Part shown: positions 27,265-36,569 of the stretch, in pieces
Layout: every line of letters begins with the position of its first letter
Position numbering within the stretch: the first letter of the stretch is position 1
Origin: DATDAH01 sp963823495
GTDB lineage: Bacteria; Actinomycetota; Acidimicrobiia; Acidimicrobiales; DATDAH01
Assembly (NCBI GenBank): GCA_963823495.1
Contig: CAWGLV010000001.1
Location: 434,001-498,000 of the forward strand
Length of the DNA: 64,000 nt
Direction: 5' to 3'
Notes under the pieces: model-generated
The model's database searches: none
What the model saw: the letters and a program-made list of their open reading frames with translations, nothing else
What the model was told of the DNA's origin: nothing
Position numbers and translations under genes: made by a program

Positions 27265-29808
27265 GTGCCGACCAACACCGAGCCGCTGGAGAACGGCGCC
27301 CCGGCGAGTGGGCTGAGCTCGGCCGAGGCCGCCGAACGCCTCCTGCGGTACGGGCCCAACACGTTGCCCGACGCCCCGGGATCACCCTGGTGGGCTCGGG
27401 TGGCCGCCCAGCTCCGGAGCTCGATCATCTACATCCTGTTGTTCGCCCTGGCCTTCGACCTGACGGTCTGGGTGATCGAGGGGGCCGACGGGTGGCCGCT
27501 GGAATCGGTCGCCATCGCCCTCATCCTGGTGCTCAACACCGGCATGGGGGTCTGGCAGGAGTATCGGGCGGAGGACGCCCTGAGCCGTCTGCGCGAGTTG
27601 GCGGCCCCCCGCGTGTGGGCGCGGCGCGACGACCGTCTGACCCGGGTCGACTCCGCTGATCTGGTCCCCGGCGACGTCGTGCGGGTGGAGGCCGGCGACC
27701 GCATACCCGCCGACGGCACGCTGGGCCCGGACCAGGACCTGCAGATCGACGAGTCGATCGTCACCGGCGAGTCGGTCCCGGTGGACCGCTCGCCCGGCGA
27801 GGACGTCCTCTCCGGCACGCTCGCGGTGCGGGGGACGGCCTGGGCGGTGATCACCCGGACCGGTCCCGCCTCGACCATGGGACGCATCGCCGCCCTCCTC
27901 GGATCGGTTGCCACCGGGCAGACACCTCTGGAGCGTCGGCTCGAGCACTTCGGTCGACTGATCGCCCGCTGGATCGCCGCCCTGGCCGTCGTGCTGACCG
28001 TCGCGGGGGTCCTCTTCGAGGGGGTGGACCACTTCGACGAGGCCCTCCTCTTCGCCGTCGCCGTCGCCGTCGCCGCTGTCCCCGAGGGCCTGCCCGCCGT
28101 CCTCACCTTGACCCTCGCCCTGGGCACCGAGCGGATGAGCCTCCGTCGCGCCGTGGTACGGCGGATGGCCGCAGTCGAGGCGCTGGGATCGGTGACGGTC
28201 ATCGCGACGGACAAGACGGGGACCCTGACCGAGAACACCATGACCGTGCAGCGCGTCGACTCCCCGGACCCCGAGCGGGCACTGCTCGCGATGGTCCTCG
28301 CCGCCGACGCCGAGCCGGGGAGCGACGTCGGCGATCCCCTCGACCTGGGTCTGTACGCCTACGCCGGGGACCACGACGTGGACCCCGCGGCCCTGCGGGC
28401 GGCCCACCCCCGCCAGGCATCCCGGCCCTTCGATGCGCAGTGGCGGTTCATGCGGACCAGCGTGGTCGACCACGGCACGACGGTCGCCTATCTCAAGGGC
28501 GCGGCCGAGGTCATCCTCGAACGGAGCCACCCCGATCCCGAGCAGCGTCGCGTGTGGCAGGAGCGGATCGAGGCGGCGGCGGACGACGGCCTTCGGGTGC
28601 TCGGCCTCGCCTGGTCGCCCGAGGACGACGAGGACGACGTCGTCTGGCTCGGGATCGTGGGGCTCTGGGACCCGCCGCGCCCGGAGGTGGCCCACGCGGT
28701 GGCCACCGCGCAGGCCGCGGGGATCCGGGTGCTGATGATCACCGGCGACCACCCCGCGACGGCCCGGGCGATCGCCCGGCAACTGGGCATCCCCGCCGAG
28801 GACTCCCTCACCGGCGAGGACATCGACCGGCTCGGGCCGGAGGCCCTGGCCGAGGCCGTCGACTCGGTCCATGTCTTCGCCCGGGTGAGCCCGGAGCACA
28901 AGCTGGCGCTGGTGCGGGCGCTCAAGGCCCGCGACGAGGTCGTGGCCATGACCGGCGACGGGGTCAACGACGCCCCGGCGCTCAAGAGCTCCGATGTCGG
29001 GGTCGCCATGGGCGAGCGGGGCAGCGATGTCTCGCGGGAGGTCGCCGACCTGGTCCTGCTCGACGACAACTTCGCCACGATCGAGGCCGCGGTCGAAGAA
29101 GGTCGCAGCATCTACGCCAACATCCAGAAGTTCCTCCGCTTCCTGTTCTCCACCAACGTCGCGCTCGTCCTGCTGGTCGCCGTCGGCGTCGTGGGGGCCG
29201 CGGTGGCCGACCTCCGCGACGGCGCGGGCGAGCTCCTGGTGCCCCTGACCGCGGCCCAGCTCCTCTGGATCAACGTGATCGCCGACGGCCCGCCGGCGCT
29301 GGCGCTGGGCCTCGACCGCAACCCGGGGGTCATGGGTCGCGGCCCGCGTCCGCCGGCGGCGCCCCTGCTCGACCGCGCCGACGTGCGCTTCATCCTCAGC
29401 TCGGGGGTGCTCAAGGCCGCCTTCGGCCTCGCCCTGTTCTTCGGCCTTCCCGAGCTGGGGTACTCGGGGACCGAGACCCGCACCGCGGTCTTCCTCTACG
29501 AATCCCTGGCGCAGCTGGCCTTCGTGTACCCGGCTCGGCTGATCACGAGCCGGCCCGCCCCCAACCGCCTCCTGAACAGCATCGTCGCGGCCACCGTCGC
29601 CCTCCAGGCGGCCACCGTCGCCCTGCCGTTCCTGCGGACGATCCTGGGTCTGGAGCCCCTCGATCGGGACGCGTACGCCATCATCGCCGCCACGCTGGGC
29701 ATCTCGGTCCTGGGCGCCTTCCTCTCGGCCCGGGTGTCCAGGGGTCGAACCCACACCCCCGCCCCACCGCAAGCGGGAACCCGGCTCGGGGTCAGACCCT
29801 CCGGATGA
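27265..29808 (+). CDS. P2-type cation-transporting ATPase (Ca2+-ATPase-like)
   Basis: This 847-residue P-type ATPase has an N-terminal cytosolic segment (SSAEAAERLLRYGPNTLP), the actuator loop IDESIVTGESVPVDR with TGES, the M4 motif VAVPEGLPAVLTLTLALG, the phosphorylation site D316 in DKTGTLTENTM, the nucleotide loop KGAAEVILER, the hinge MTGDGVNDAPALK and a C-terminal membrane bundle. PEGLPA in M4 and the overall layout match Ca2+ or Na+/K+-type P2 pumps; Ca2+ fits the two adjacent exchangers. I take GTG 27265 (GGA upstream); an in-frame ATG at 27187 would leave almost no intergenic DNA. Its 3' end overlaps a convergent gene by 17 nt. Confidence 0.9.
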   Translation: MPTNTEPLENGAPASGLSSAEAAERLLRYGPNTLPDAPGSPWWARVAAQLRSSIIYILLFALAFDLTVWVIEGADGWPLESVAIALILVLNTGMGVWQEYRAEDALSRLRELAAPRVWARRDDRLTRVDSADLVPGDVVRVEAGDRIPADGTLGPDQDLQIDESIVTGESVPVDRSPGEDVLSGTLAVRGTAWAVITRTGPASTMGRIAALLGSVATGQTPLERRLEHFGRLIARWIAALAVVLTVAGVLFEGVDHFDEALLFAVAVAVAAVPEGLPAVLTLTLALGTERMSLRRAVVRRMAAVEALGSVTVIATDKTGTLTENTMTVQRVDSPDPERALLAMVLAADAEPGSDVGDPLDLGLYAYAGDHDVDPAALRAAHPRQASRPFDAQWRFMRTSVVDHGTTVAYLKGAAEVILERSHPDPEQRRVWQERIEAAADDGLRVLGLAWSPEDDEDDVVWLGIVGLWDPPRPEVAHAVATAQAAGIRVLMITGDHPATARAIARQLGIPAEDSLTGEDIDRLGPEALAEAVDSVHVFARVSPEHKLALVRALKARDEVVAMTGDGVNDAPALKSSDVGVAMGERGSDVSREVADLVLLDDNFATIEAAVEEGRSIYANIQKFLRFLFSTNVALVLLVAVGVVGAAVADLRDGAGELLVPLTAAQLLWINVIADGPPALALGLDRNPGVMGRGPRPPAAPLLDRADVRFILSSGVLKAAFGLALFFGLPELGYSGTETRTAVFLYESLAQLAFVYPARLITSRPAPNRLLNSIVAATVALQAATVALPFLRTILGLEPLDRDAYAIIAATLGISVLGAFLSARVSRGRTHTPAPPQAGTRLGVRPSG

Positions 29809-31543
29809 CGGCGCGCACGGTGTCCACGGCACCCCGTTGGGTGACGGCGGACGCCGTGACGGCGATGTAGCGGTGGTGGCCGATCCGGGTGCGCCCCGTC
29901 GGCCGGACCACGACGCGGAGGACCCGGCTCCCACCGGGTCGGATCCCCCTGAACCGGAGCGTGCCCCCGTTCACCGCCCGCGTGACGTTGCGGGGGCCCA
30001 CGGAGTAGCGGACGCTCCACCGGGCATCGGAGCGAGGCCCCCGCACCGCGAAGGTGTTGACGCTGCGGCCGTCGTTCTGGACCCGCACGAAGAACACCGC
30101 CTCGCGGTTCTGGCCGACACGGGTCGACTGGGTCTGACCGACCCCGTTCCGGCTGTAGACGCCGTCACCGGTGAACCGCCACGCGGACCGGAGACGAACC
30201 TGTCCATCAGGGCGGTTCCGGGCCACGGTGTAGGTCCGGACGACGGTCGTGGCGTTCCCCGCGGCGTCGGTGGCGGTGACGGTCAGCTCGTGGGCGCCGA
30301 CGGTCCGGGTGTCGAGCGCAGCCCCGACCCCGACCGAGCCGACGCACCCGTCCGCGGCGGCCAGGCCCGAGCCGCCGTCCTCGTCCGCGCACGAGTACGC
30401 GGCGGTGACCGTGGCGCCCTTGGGATAGGTGGCCCCGACCCCTGGCGAGGCCAGGTCCACCGCGGGGTCGGTGCCGTCCACGACGTGGTAGGTGTGGTTC
30501 CGGCTCGCGGTGTACCCGGCCCGGTCGGTCGCCGTGACGGTGAAGACGTGGGTGCCCAGGGTCGAGGTGTCGATGGCCACGCCGTCCACAACCGTGCCGC
30601 CACAGGACACCACGGCGTGGTCACCATCACCGCAGTCGAACTCGGCGGTCACCACCTCACCCCGGATGTGGGTCGCCTGGTGAGCCGGACGGTCCAGGCG
30701 GACCGAGGGCGGGCTGTCGGCGAGCCAGCCCATCGGTCCGGCGCCGACCTGGAGCTCGATGTCGTCGTAGTCCTGCCGGTGGCTCTTGGCCACCGTGGTC
30801 CCGACCGTCATCATGCGCACGGTGGTGGCCGTCCCGGTGGAGGCAATCGGGTCCTGGACGACACCGTCGATGCGGACCGCCGCGGTGTGCTGGGTCCCGT
30901 CGAACTCGACCTGGGTCTCGACCAGGTACCAGTGCCCGACTTCGGCGACGAAGCCGGTCTCGGCGGTGTCGTCCCGGAACAGGTCCCACTGGAACCGCCC
31001 CGTGTCCCCGTTCACGAAGAAGTCGAAGTTGGCGCTCTGCAGGGCGTTGCCCACCGTGAGCACGTCGACGCTCTGGCCCGGGCCTCGGCTGAGGAGCCGG
31101 AACCACAGGCGGGTCGTGGCGTGGCTCTGGTCCTGGGGGACGACGTCGGCACCCCACCGGACGTAGGACGGCGCTTCATCCGCGGCCAGGCGCAGGCCGC
31201 CGTTGCCCGCCTTGGCCGCGCCGACGTCGACGGAGGCGCCGGCACTGGCCGACACGCCGGCGAGGCCCCCTGACTCGCCGTCGAAGGCCACCCCCAGGGT
31301 CGCGCCCACCTGTGGCCCGGGGCCCGTTGCCGGCGGGGGGACGGGCCCGGCGCCGTCCGGCGGTGTCGCGGTGGTCGTCGCCGGGTCCGGCTCCGGCCCG
31401 GACGACGGGTCGGTCAGTCCCGCGGTGGCCGCCAGGACCGCACCGACCGCCAAGAGGCCCGAGACGGTGCGTCGGCACCTCCTGGCGACCACCCGTCGCG
31501 CCGGGTCGGGCGAGGGTGGCGCTGACTCCTGTTCACTGTTCAC
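29792..31543 (-). CDS. secreted LamG-like/Ig-like repeat protein
   Basis: This 583-residue exported protein has a charged N-terminus, a hydrophobic stretch (TVSGLLAVGAVLAATAGL), a Pro/Thr linker, then a concanavalin/LamG-like domain of about 200 residues (GGLRLAADEAPSYVRWG, YLVETQVEFDGTQHTAAVRIDG). Two Ig-like repeats with TVTATDRAGYTASRNHTYHV and TVTATDAAGNATTVVRTYTV follow, then a C-terminal beta domain (VRVQNDGRSVNTFAV). It probably acts at the cell surface. A truncated relative lies at 14488-15012. The coding end overlaps the convergent ATPase gene by 17 nt. Confidence 0.75.
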   Translation of the reverse strand: MNSEQESAPPSPDPARRVVARRCRRTVSGLLAVGAVLAATAGLTDPSSGPEPDPATTTATPPDGAGPVPPPATGPGPQVGATLGVAFDGESGGLAGVSASAGASVDVGAAKAGNGGLRLAADEAPSYVRWGADVVPQDQSHATTRLWFRLLSRGPGQSVDVLTVGNALQSANFDFFVNGDTGRFQWDLFRDDTAETGFVAEVGHWYLVETQVEFDGTQHTAAVRIDGVVQDPIASTGTATTVRMMTVGTTVAKSHRQDYDDIELQVGAGPMGWLADSPPSVRLDRPAHQATHIRGEVVTAEFDCGDGDHAVVSCGGTVVDGVAIDTSTLGTHVFTVTATDRAGYTASRNHTYHVVDGTDPAVDLASPGVGATYPKGATVTAAYSCADEDGGSGLAAADGCVGSVGVGAALDTRTVGAHELTVTATDAAGNATTVVRTYTVARNRPDGQVRLRSAWRFTGDGVYSRNGVGQTQSTRVGQNREAVFFVRVQNDGRSVNTFAVRGPRSDARWSVRYSVGPRNVTRAVNGGTLRFRGIRPGGSRVLRVVVRPTGRTRIGHHRYIAVTASAVTQRGAVDTVRAVIRRV

Positions 31544-31818
31544 GATGCCGGTCTCTCCTCCGCCTGTCCGGCCGTCGCCCCCCGAAGATACGACATAGTG
31601 CGGTCATTGTCCTCACTCTCTGTGATCTTCGAATCGCCGACGCTCGTCGGCGCCCGGACGTTCGGGCGGCGACATGACCAACGCGACGCGGGGGCCGATC
31701 GAGCCGGGGTGACGGCGGGTCACGGCCGACAAGGTGACCTTGGCCCCTTGGCGTCGGCCCGGCCGGGCGCCAACGTGACAGCAGATCGCCACCCACCGCC
31801 GAACAGAGGAGGTCACCG

Positions 31819-32625
31819 ATGACCGAAGCGGGTTCGCCGTCCACCACCGAGATCGGGATCGTCGAGCGCGGGGACGTCCCGGGCGAGGCCGTGGCCTACG
31901 CCCGCCGACGGCTCGAGTCGGTGATCGACCAGATCGCCGATCCCGTGCTGTACGCCCGGGTCAAGCTCACCCAGGCCCCAGACCCGGCCCGGGACCGTCC
32001 GGCCGTGGCCCAGGTCACCGTCGACATCAACGGCGACCTGGTCCGGGCCCATGTGGCCGGCCACACCATGCTCGAGGCCATCGACCTCCTGCGCGGCCGT
32101 CTCAACGCCCAACTCGAGCACCGCCACGAGCGGCAGAAGACCCGGCACCGCCGGCCCGAGGACTCGGGCCCCGGCGAATGGCGCCACGGAGACCGGCCGA
32201 CCGAGCGGCCGCGCCACTTCGACCGACCCGTCGACGAGCGTCAACTGGTGCAGCACAAGAGCTATGTGATCGACGACGTCACCCCCGACGAGGCGGCCTT
32301 CGACATGGAGCAGCTCGACTTCGACTTCTACCTCTTCCGGGAACTGGCGACCGGCCAGGACGCGCTGATCGAGCGGACCGAGGACGGGGGCTACCGCCTC
32401 AACCGGGCCGACGGCTCCACCACCGATCCGGGCCCCACCGCCATCGCCCTCAGCGTGGCCGAGCACCCGGCACCGGTCCTCGACCTCGACCAGGCCCGCG
32501 ACCACCTCGCGGTGGGCGGAGGGCCCTTCGTGTTCTTCCTCGATGCCGACAGTGGCCGGGGACGGGTCCTCTATCTCCGCTACGACGGCCACTACGGCCT
32601 GGTCGCCCCGGAGGAACCGACCTAG
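31819..32625 (+). CDS. ribosome hibernation factor with two C-terminal S30AE-like modules
   Basis: This 268-residue protein is of the HPF/RaiA family. The N-terminal part (about 1-95) is a compact alpha/beta ribosome-binding domain with QVTVDINGDLVRAHVAG. After a basic linker comes VQHKSYVIDDVTPDEAAFDM to LFRE, a clear S30AE_C dimerisation module. A second, diverged copy follows: PVLDLDQARDHLAVGGGPFVFFLDADSGRGRVLYLRYDGHYGLV. Long HPF proteins pair ribosomes into inactive 100S dimers during stress. The doubled tail is typical of actinobacterial dormancy-type members as I recall them. Confidence 0.85.
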   Translation: MTEAGSPSTTEIGIVERGDVPGEAVAYARRRLESVIDQIADPVLYARVKLTQAPDPARDRPAVAQVTVDINGDLVRAHVAGHTMLEAIDLLRGRLNAQLEHRHERQKTRHRRPEDSGPGEWRHGDRPTERPRHFDRPVDERQLVQHKSYVIDDVTPDEAAFDMEQLDFDFYLFRELATGQDALIERTEDGGYRLNRADGSTTDPGPTAIALSVAEHPAPVLDLDQARDHLAVGGGPFVFFLDADSGRGRVLYLRYDGHYGLVAPEEPT

Positions 32626-32713
32626 ACGGCCTCCGGCGACAACCGATCGCGACCGACCCATGCCCGGTGGCCTCGGTAGGCTGGAGTCGAACTCGAGCCC
32701 AGGAGAGCACCTC

Positions 32714-33421
32714 ATGGCCATGGCGAACCCCGTCTCGGCGCCCGTCGCCGACCTCGACCCTGACACGCGGGGCGCCTTCCTCGGGCGCGTCTACCAGCAC
32801 CTGGCGCTGGCCGTCGCCGCGTTCATCGTCTTCGAGGCGTTGCTGTTCTTCGTCGGGGCGGCCGAGGCCATCTACGACTTCGTGGCCGGAGCCAGCGCGG
32901 CGTGGCTGCTGATCCTGGGCGCCTTCATGGTGGTGAACTGGATGGCGACCACCGCCGCCCACGACATCCACGAACCGGCCCGCCAGTACGGCGGGTTGTT
33001 CGGCCTGGCCGCCGCCGAGGCCCTGATCTTCGCCCCCTTCCTCTACTACGTGTTCAACGTGGAGGGGGCCGGGGGCAGCGCCACGGTGGCCAGCGCCGCC
33101 GTGATCACGATCCTCGGCTTCGCCGGTCTGACCGTTGTCGGCCTCTTCACCCGCAAGGACCTCTCGTTCCTGCGCCCGCTGCTGCTCTGGGCCGGGATGC
33201 TCGCCCTCGTCCTCATCGTCGCCGCCGTGCTGTTCGGGTTCGAGCTCGGTGTCTGGTTCTCGGTGGGCATGATCGGCGTCGCCGGGGCCGCGATCCTGTA
33301 CCAGACCCAGACCATCCTGCGGCACTACCCCGAGACCGCCCACGTCGGGGCGGCGGTGCAGCTGTTCGCCTCGGTCATGTTGCTGTTCTGGTACGTCCTC
33401 AGCCTGCTGTCCCGCCGCTGA
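32714..33421 (+). CDS. Bax inhibitor-1/YccA family membrane protein
   Basis: This 235-residue protein has seven hydrophobic segments. GAFLGRVYQHLALAVAAF at the start and ITILGFAGLTVVGLFTRKDLSFL in the middle follow the Bax inhibitor-1-like pattern, as does the late GVAGAAILYQTQTILRHYP. Family members are pH-sensitive Ca2+ leak channels or protease modulators; the substrate here is unknown. ATG 32714 has AGGAGAG upstream. The M50 protease gene follows after 25 nt, probably in the same transcript. Confidence 0.88.
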   Translation: MAMANPVSAPVADLDPDTRGAFLGRVYQHLALAVAAFIVFEALLFFVGAAEAIYDFVAGASAAWLLILGAFMVVNWMATTAAHDIHEPARQYGGLFGLAAAEALIFAPFLYYVFNVEGAGGSATVASAAVITILGFAGLTVVGLFTRKDLSFLRPLLLWAGMLALVLIVAAVLFGFELGVWFSVGMIGVAGAAILYQTQTILRHYPETAHVGAAVQLFASVMLLFWYVLSLLSRR

Positions 33422-33446
33422 GCGCGGGGAGGACACCGGGCCCGCC

Positions 33447-34790
33447 GTGAACCTGCTCGAGACCGGGCAGGCCGGCGGCGGGCTCCGCCTAAGGCTGGCG
33501 GGCACACCGGTCCTCCTCGAATGGACCTTCCTGGTGTGGGCCCTGATCATCGGGTCCACCCTCGGCGACCCGGTGCTGGTCGTCGCCTGGCTGGTGATCG
33601 TGACCGTGTCGATCCTGGTCCACGAACTGGGCCACGCGGCCGCCCTCCGAGGTTGGGGGGTCCCGTCCCGGATCGTGCTCCACGTCATGGGTGGCGTGAC
33701 GATCTACGAGGCCCGCCTACCCACCCGCCGGAGCCGCATCGCGGTCAGCCTGGCCGGCCCGGCGGCGGGCATGGTCCTACTCGGCCTTCCCGCGCTGCTG
33801 GTGGCCGCCGCCTGGTCCGCGCCGGCGCCCTGGGCCGACCTCCTCTCCCTCGTGGTCTGGGTGAACCTGGGCTGGGCCCTCGTCAACCTCCTGCCCGTGC
33901 TGCCCCTCGACGGCGGGCACGTGGCCCACGAGTTGCTCGACGCCGGTACTCGGGGACGGGGGGAGGTCCCGGCCCGCTGGCTCTCTGTCCTCACCGCGGG
34001 AGCCGCAGGGGCGTGGGCGCTGGCCAACGGATTCCTGTTCGCCGCGGTGTTCGCCGGTTTCTTCGTCATCGACAACATCCAGGCCATCCGGGGACGGCGC
34101 GAACGAGATGTCGCGGCCGGGCTCGGCCCGGCGGCCGCCGCGCTCGAGGCCGGGGACACCGCGACCGCCCTCGTCCTCGCCCGCGGCGTGGTCGACTCGG
34201 CTCGGGACAGCCGGGCCCGGGCCATGGGCCTCGAGCTGATGGCCTGGGCGCACCTGGCCGACGACGACCCGGAGGCCGCGGGCGCCGCGATGGCCGACCG
34301 ACCCGCCGACATCGCACCCAACGGGCACCTCTGGGCCCTGCTCGGCGAAACGGACCCCGCCGAGGCGGTGAACGCCACGGTCGACGCCTGGCTCACCCAC
34401 CGTTACCTCCCTCCGGTCGTCTACGCCGAGCGATTGGCCGACGCCGGGCTCGTCGAGGTCGTGGCCGAGCGGCTCCTGGCCTCCCGTGCCGACGGCGCCC
34501 CCGCGGCCCGGATGGGCTACCAGCACGCCCTGTTCGCCGGCGGGCGGTTCGACGCATCGGCCCGGCTGGGGGCGCGGATCATCAAGGCCGGGGAAGCCCA
34601 GCCGACCGTCGCCTACAACGTGGCCTGCGCCCACGCCCGGACCGGGCAGCGCGACGCCGCCCTCGATTGGCTGGCCACTGCGGTCACGTTGGGATTCGAC
34701 GACAGCGCCCTCCTGGAAGGGGACCCGGACCTCACCGACGTGCGCTCGGACCCGCGGTTCACCGCCATCCGCCATCGCGTCCCGGCCTGA
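33447..34790 (+). CDS. M50 family (site-2 protease-like) metalloprotease with TPR tail
   Basis: This 447-residue protein has an N-terminal half that is an integral membrane zinc protease: HELGH at 59-63 and NLLPVLPLDGGH at 147-158 supply the two His, the catalytic Glu and the Asp ligand. The C-terminal half (from about 220) is helical and TPR-like, ending with AYNVACAHARTGQRDAALDWLATAV and a VRSDPRFTAIR tail typical of TPR proteins. S2P proteases cut membrane-bound regulators; the TPR tail may recruit the substrate. It starts at GTG 33447 after the Bax-inhibitor-like gene. Confidence 0.88.
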   Translation: MNLLETGQAGGGLRLRLAGTPVLLEWTFLVWALIIGSTLGDPVLVVAWLVIVTVSILVHELGHAAALRGWGVPSRIVLHVMGGVTIYEARLPTRRSRIAVSLAGPAAGMVLLGLPALLVAAAWSAPAPWADLLSLVVWVNLGWALVNLLPVLPLDGGHVAHELLDAGTRGRGEVPARWLSVLTAGAAGAWALANGFLFAAVFAGFFVIDNIQAIRGRRERDVAAGLGPAAAALEAGDTATALVLARGVVDSARDSRARAMGLELMAWAHLADDDPEAAGAAMADRPADIAPNGHLWALLGETDPAEAVNATVDAWLTHRYLPPVVYAERLADAGLVEVVAERLLASRADGAPAARMGYQHALFAGGRFDASARLGARIIKAGEAQPTVAYNVACAHARTGQRDAALDWLATAVTLGFDDSALLEGDPDLTDVRSDPRFTAIRHRVPA

Positions 34791-34893
34791 TCGTCCGCGA
34801 CCCGGCATGGACACCGACCCCGACCACTGAGGCTACTGTCGCCTCCGGAACCGAACGGTGGGATCGAGACCATCAGGACCCGGAGGCGACGAC

Positions 34894-36393
34894 ATGAGTG
34901 ACCAGGGCGGATCTGTCCAAGCCGGCTGGCAGCCCGACCCCTTCGGGCGGCACGAGTACCGCTACTGGGACGGTGCGGCCTGGTCCGACCAGGTCTCCGA
35001 CGGCGGGGTGGTGTCCACCGACCCACCTGTACAGACCCCACCCCCCGTGGCTCCACCCGCGCCGGCCGGTGTGCCGCCGGCACCGGCGGGCGCACCGCTG
35101 CCGACCCCCGCGGGCGCGGGTGACGAGAAGCGTTCGATCCCCGTCGGGATGCTGGCCCTGATCGGCCTCGCGGTGGCGGCCATCGCGGCCGCCCTCGTCA
35201 TCTTCGTCTTCGGCGGCGACGACGACGGCGGCACGGGTGACTTCGCCGGCACCATCAGCGAGGACGAGCCCTTCGTCGTCCGCACCTTCGACCTCGAGGC
35301 CGGACAGGCCATACGGGCCCTGATCACCCCGGAGGGCGACTTCGACCCGCACGTGACCCTCGCCGCCAGCCGAGAGGTCGTCGCCACGCCGTTGTTCGCC
35401 TCCCAGTCGGGATCGATCAGTGAGGACGAGCTGCAGGACGCCGTCGACGACGAAGACAGCGAGTTCTACGCCGACCTGCTCTCGAGCTACGACGACCTGC
35501 TGACCGACGGCGTGCCCGACGACGTGCTCGACAGCCTCACCGACGACCTCAGCGCCGGTGACTTCGGCAGGCTCCAGGAGGCCCTCTCCGACGAGCTCCC
35601 CGTGCTGGCCGAGGCCGGCATCCCGACCGACACCGAGGACTTCAACGGCGAGGGCGACCCCGAGGGCCTGGTGTTCCTGGCCCCCCTGAGCGGGACCTAT
35701 TCGGTCATCGTGAGCGGTCGGGGCAGCGAGGGCGACTTCGACGGCAGCATCGAGGTCAACGGCCCCGCCGAGGACTTCGAGGAGTTCGACGCCGACGAAG
35801 CCCTCGAGCCGGCGGTGTACCTGACCGCGTTCGGCGAGGAGCTCGACTTCGTCTGTGACGAGGACTTCTGGGGCGACGACCCCACCGACGTGTTCTCCAC
35901 CGCCGAACTGCTCTGCGACGAGGACGCCTTCGACTCGCTCCTCAGCGATGTGGCGGACACCAGCGGCGACTTCTCCAGCGACTTCACCTCCGACTTCAGC
36001 GACTTCTCCTCGGACTTCAGCTCCGACTTCTCCAGCGACTTCTCCAGCGACTTCAGCGACGATGTCGGCGTCGAGGAGTTCATCGGATCGATCGCGGTCG
36101 GCGACACCGCCACCGGCTTCATCGACCCCAACGGCAGCGACGTCTACGACATCACCGGCACGGGCGGCTCCGTGGTCATCCGGATCCGGGGCACCTTCGA
36201 CGCTGGTGGCCTCGATCCGACCGTGGCGGTCCGGGACAGCTCCGGCACCGAGATCGGCTTCGACGACGACGGTGGTGGCCCCGGCACCCGGGACTCCCGC
36301 CTCGAGGTCGTCCTCGACGCCGGCGAGCCCTATCAGATCGTGGTCTCGGGCTTCAGCGACTACAGCGGCGACTACACGATCCGGGTCCGCTAG
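34894..36393 (+). CDS. DUF2510 membrane protein with PPC-like domains and an SDF repeat
   Basis: This 499-residue protein has an N-terminal DUF2510 module (AGWQPDPFGRHEYRYWDGAAW), a Pro-rich linker, one membrane helix near residues 86-107 and a large, very acidic external part. The external part has two beta domains resembling bacterial pre-peptidase C-terminal (PPC) folds, seen best in the last 110 residues (SGFSDYSGDYTIRVR). Between them is a Ser-Asp-Phe repeat (about residues 357-390). The acidity and repeat suggest a surface protein that binds cations or extends from the wall. GGAGGCGAC precedes the ATG at 34894. Confidence 0.75.
   Translation: MSDQGGSVQAGWQPDPFGRHEYRYWDGAAWSDQVSDGGVVSTDPPVQTPPPVAPPAPAGVPPAPAGAPLPTPAGAGDEKRSIPVGMLALIGLAVAAIAAALVIFVFGGDDDGGTGDFAGTISEDEPFVVRTFDLEAGQAIRALITPEGDFDPHVTLAASREVVATPLFASQSGSISEDELQDAVDDEDSEFYADLLSSYDDLLTDGVPDDVLDSLTDDLSAGDFGRLQEALSDELPVLAEAGIPTDTEDFNGEGDPEGLVFLAPLSGTYSVIVSGRGSEGDFDGSIEVNGPAEDFEEFDADEALEPAVYLTAFGEELDFVCDEDFWGDDPTDVFSTAELLCDEDAFDSLLSDVADTSGDFSSDFTSDFSDFSSDFSSDFSSDFSSDFSDDVGVEEFIGSIAVGDTATGFIDPNGSDVYDITGTGGSVVIRIRGTFDAGGLDPTVAVRDSSGTEIGFDDDGGGPGTRDSRLEVVLDAGEPYQIVVSGFSDYSGDYTIRVR
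35962..36063 (+). repeat. 12-bp tandem repeat coding for SSDF
   Basis: Units of the form TTC-(TCC/AGC)-(AGC/TCC)-GAC recur about eight times, giving DFSSDFTSDFSDFSSDFS and so on. One unit is shortened to SDF. Synonymous serine codons (TCC, AGC, TCG) alternate between copies, so the array is not a fresh slip event and appears to be kept at the protein level. Confidence 0.85.
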
Positions 36394-36403
36394 CGACCAC
36401 GCG

Positions 36404-36425
36404 GGCCCGCCCGCGCCGGCGGGCC
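36404..36425 (+). terminator. hairpin after the DUF2510 gene
   Basis: GGCCCGCC and GGCGGGCC flank a 6-nt loop (CGCGCC), starting 11 nt after the stop codon. It is a strong GC hairpin without a U-tract. Confidence 0.6.
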
Positions 36426-36532
36426 ACCGAAGGCAGCAACGGGACCCCACGCCACGACGACCTCCACCGCGGTCGTCCCGTCGTCCCGTCGGCGCGTCGC
36501 GTCGAGCGGCCTCTCAAACATCAGGGAATTGA

Positions 36533-36561
36533 TTGCCACTGATCCGTCACCCTGCTAGATT
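36533..36561 (+). promoter_or_regulatory. promoter of the DUF222/HNH gene
   Basis: TTGCCA, a 17-nt spacer, and TAGATT form a good -35/-10 pair in a locally AT-rich stretch. The ATG of the endonuclease gene is at 36570, 8 nt after the -10, where transcription should start. The mRNA is therefore predicted to be leaderless; no Shine-Dalgarno is present. Confidence 0.7.
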
Positions 36562-36569
36562 ACGTACTG

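Noticed and set aside
31709..31742. Two short dyads (GTGAC-N5-GTCAC and CAAGGTGACCTTG) upstream of the hibernation factor gene as operators.
   Set aside because: Short dyads are common at this GC content and match no regulator site I know; not enough to call.
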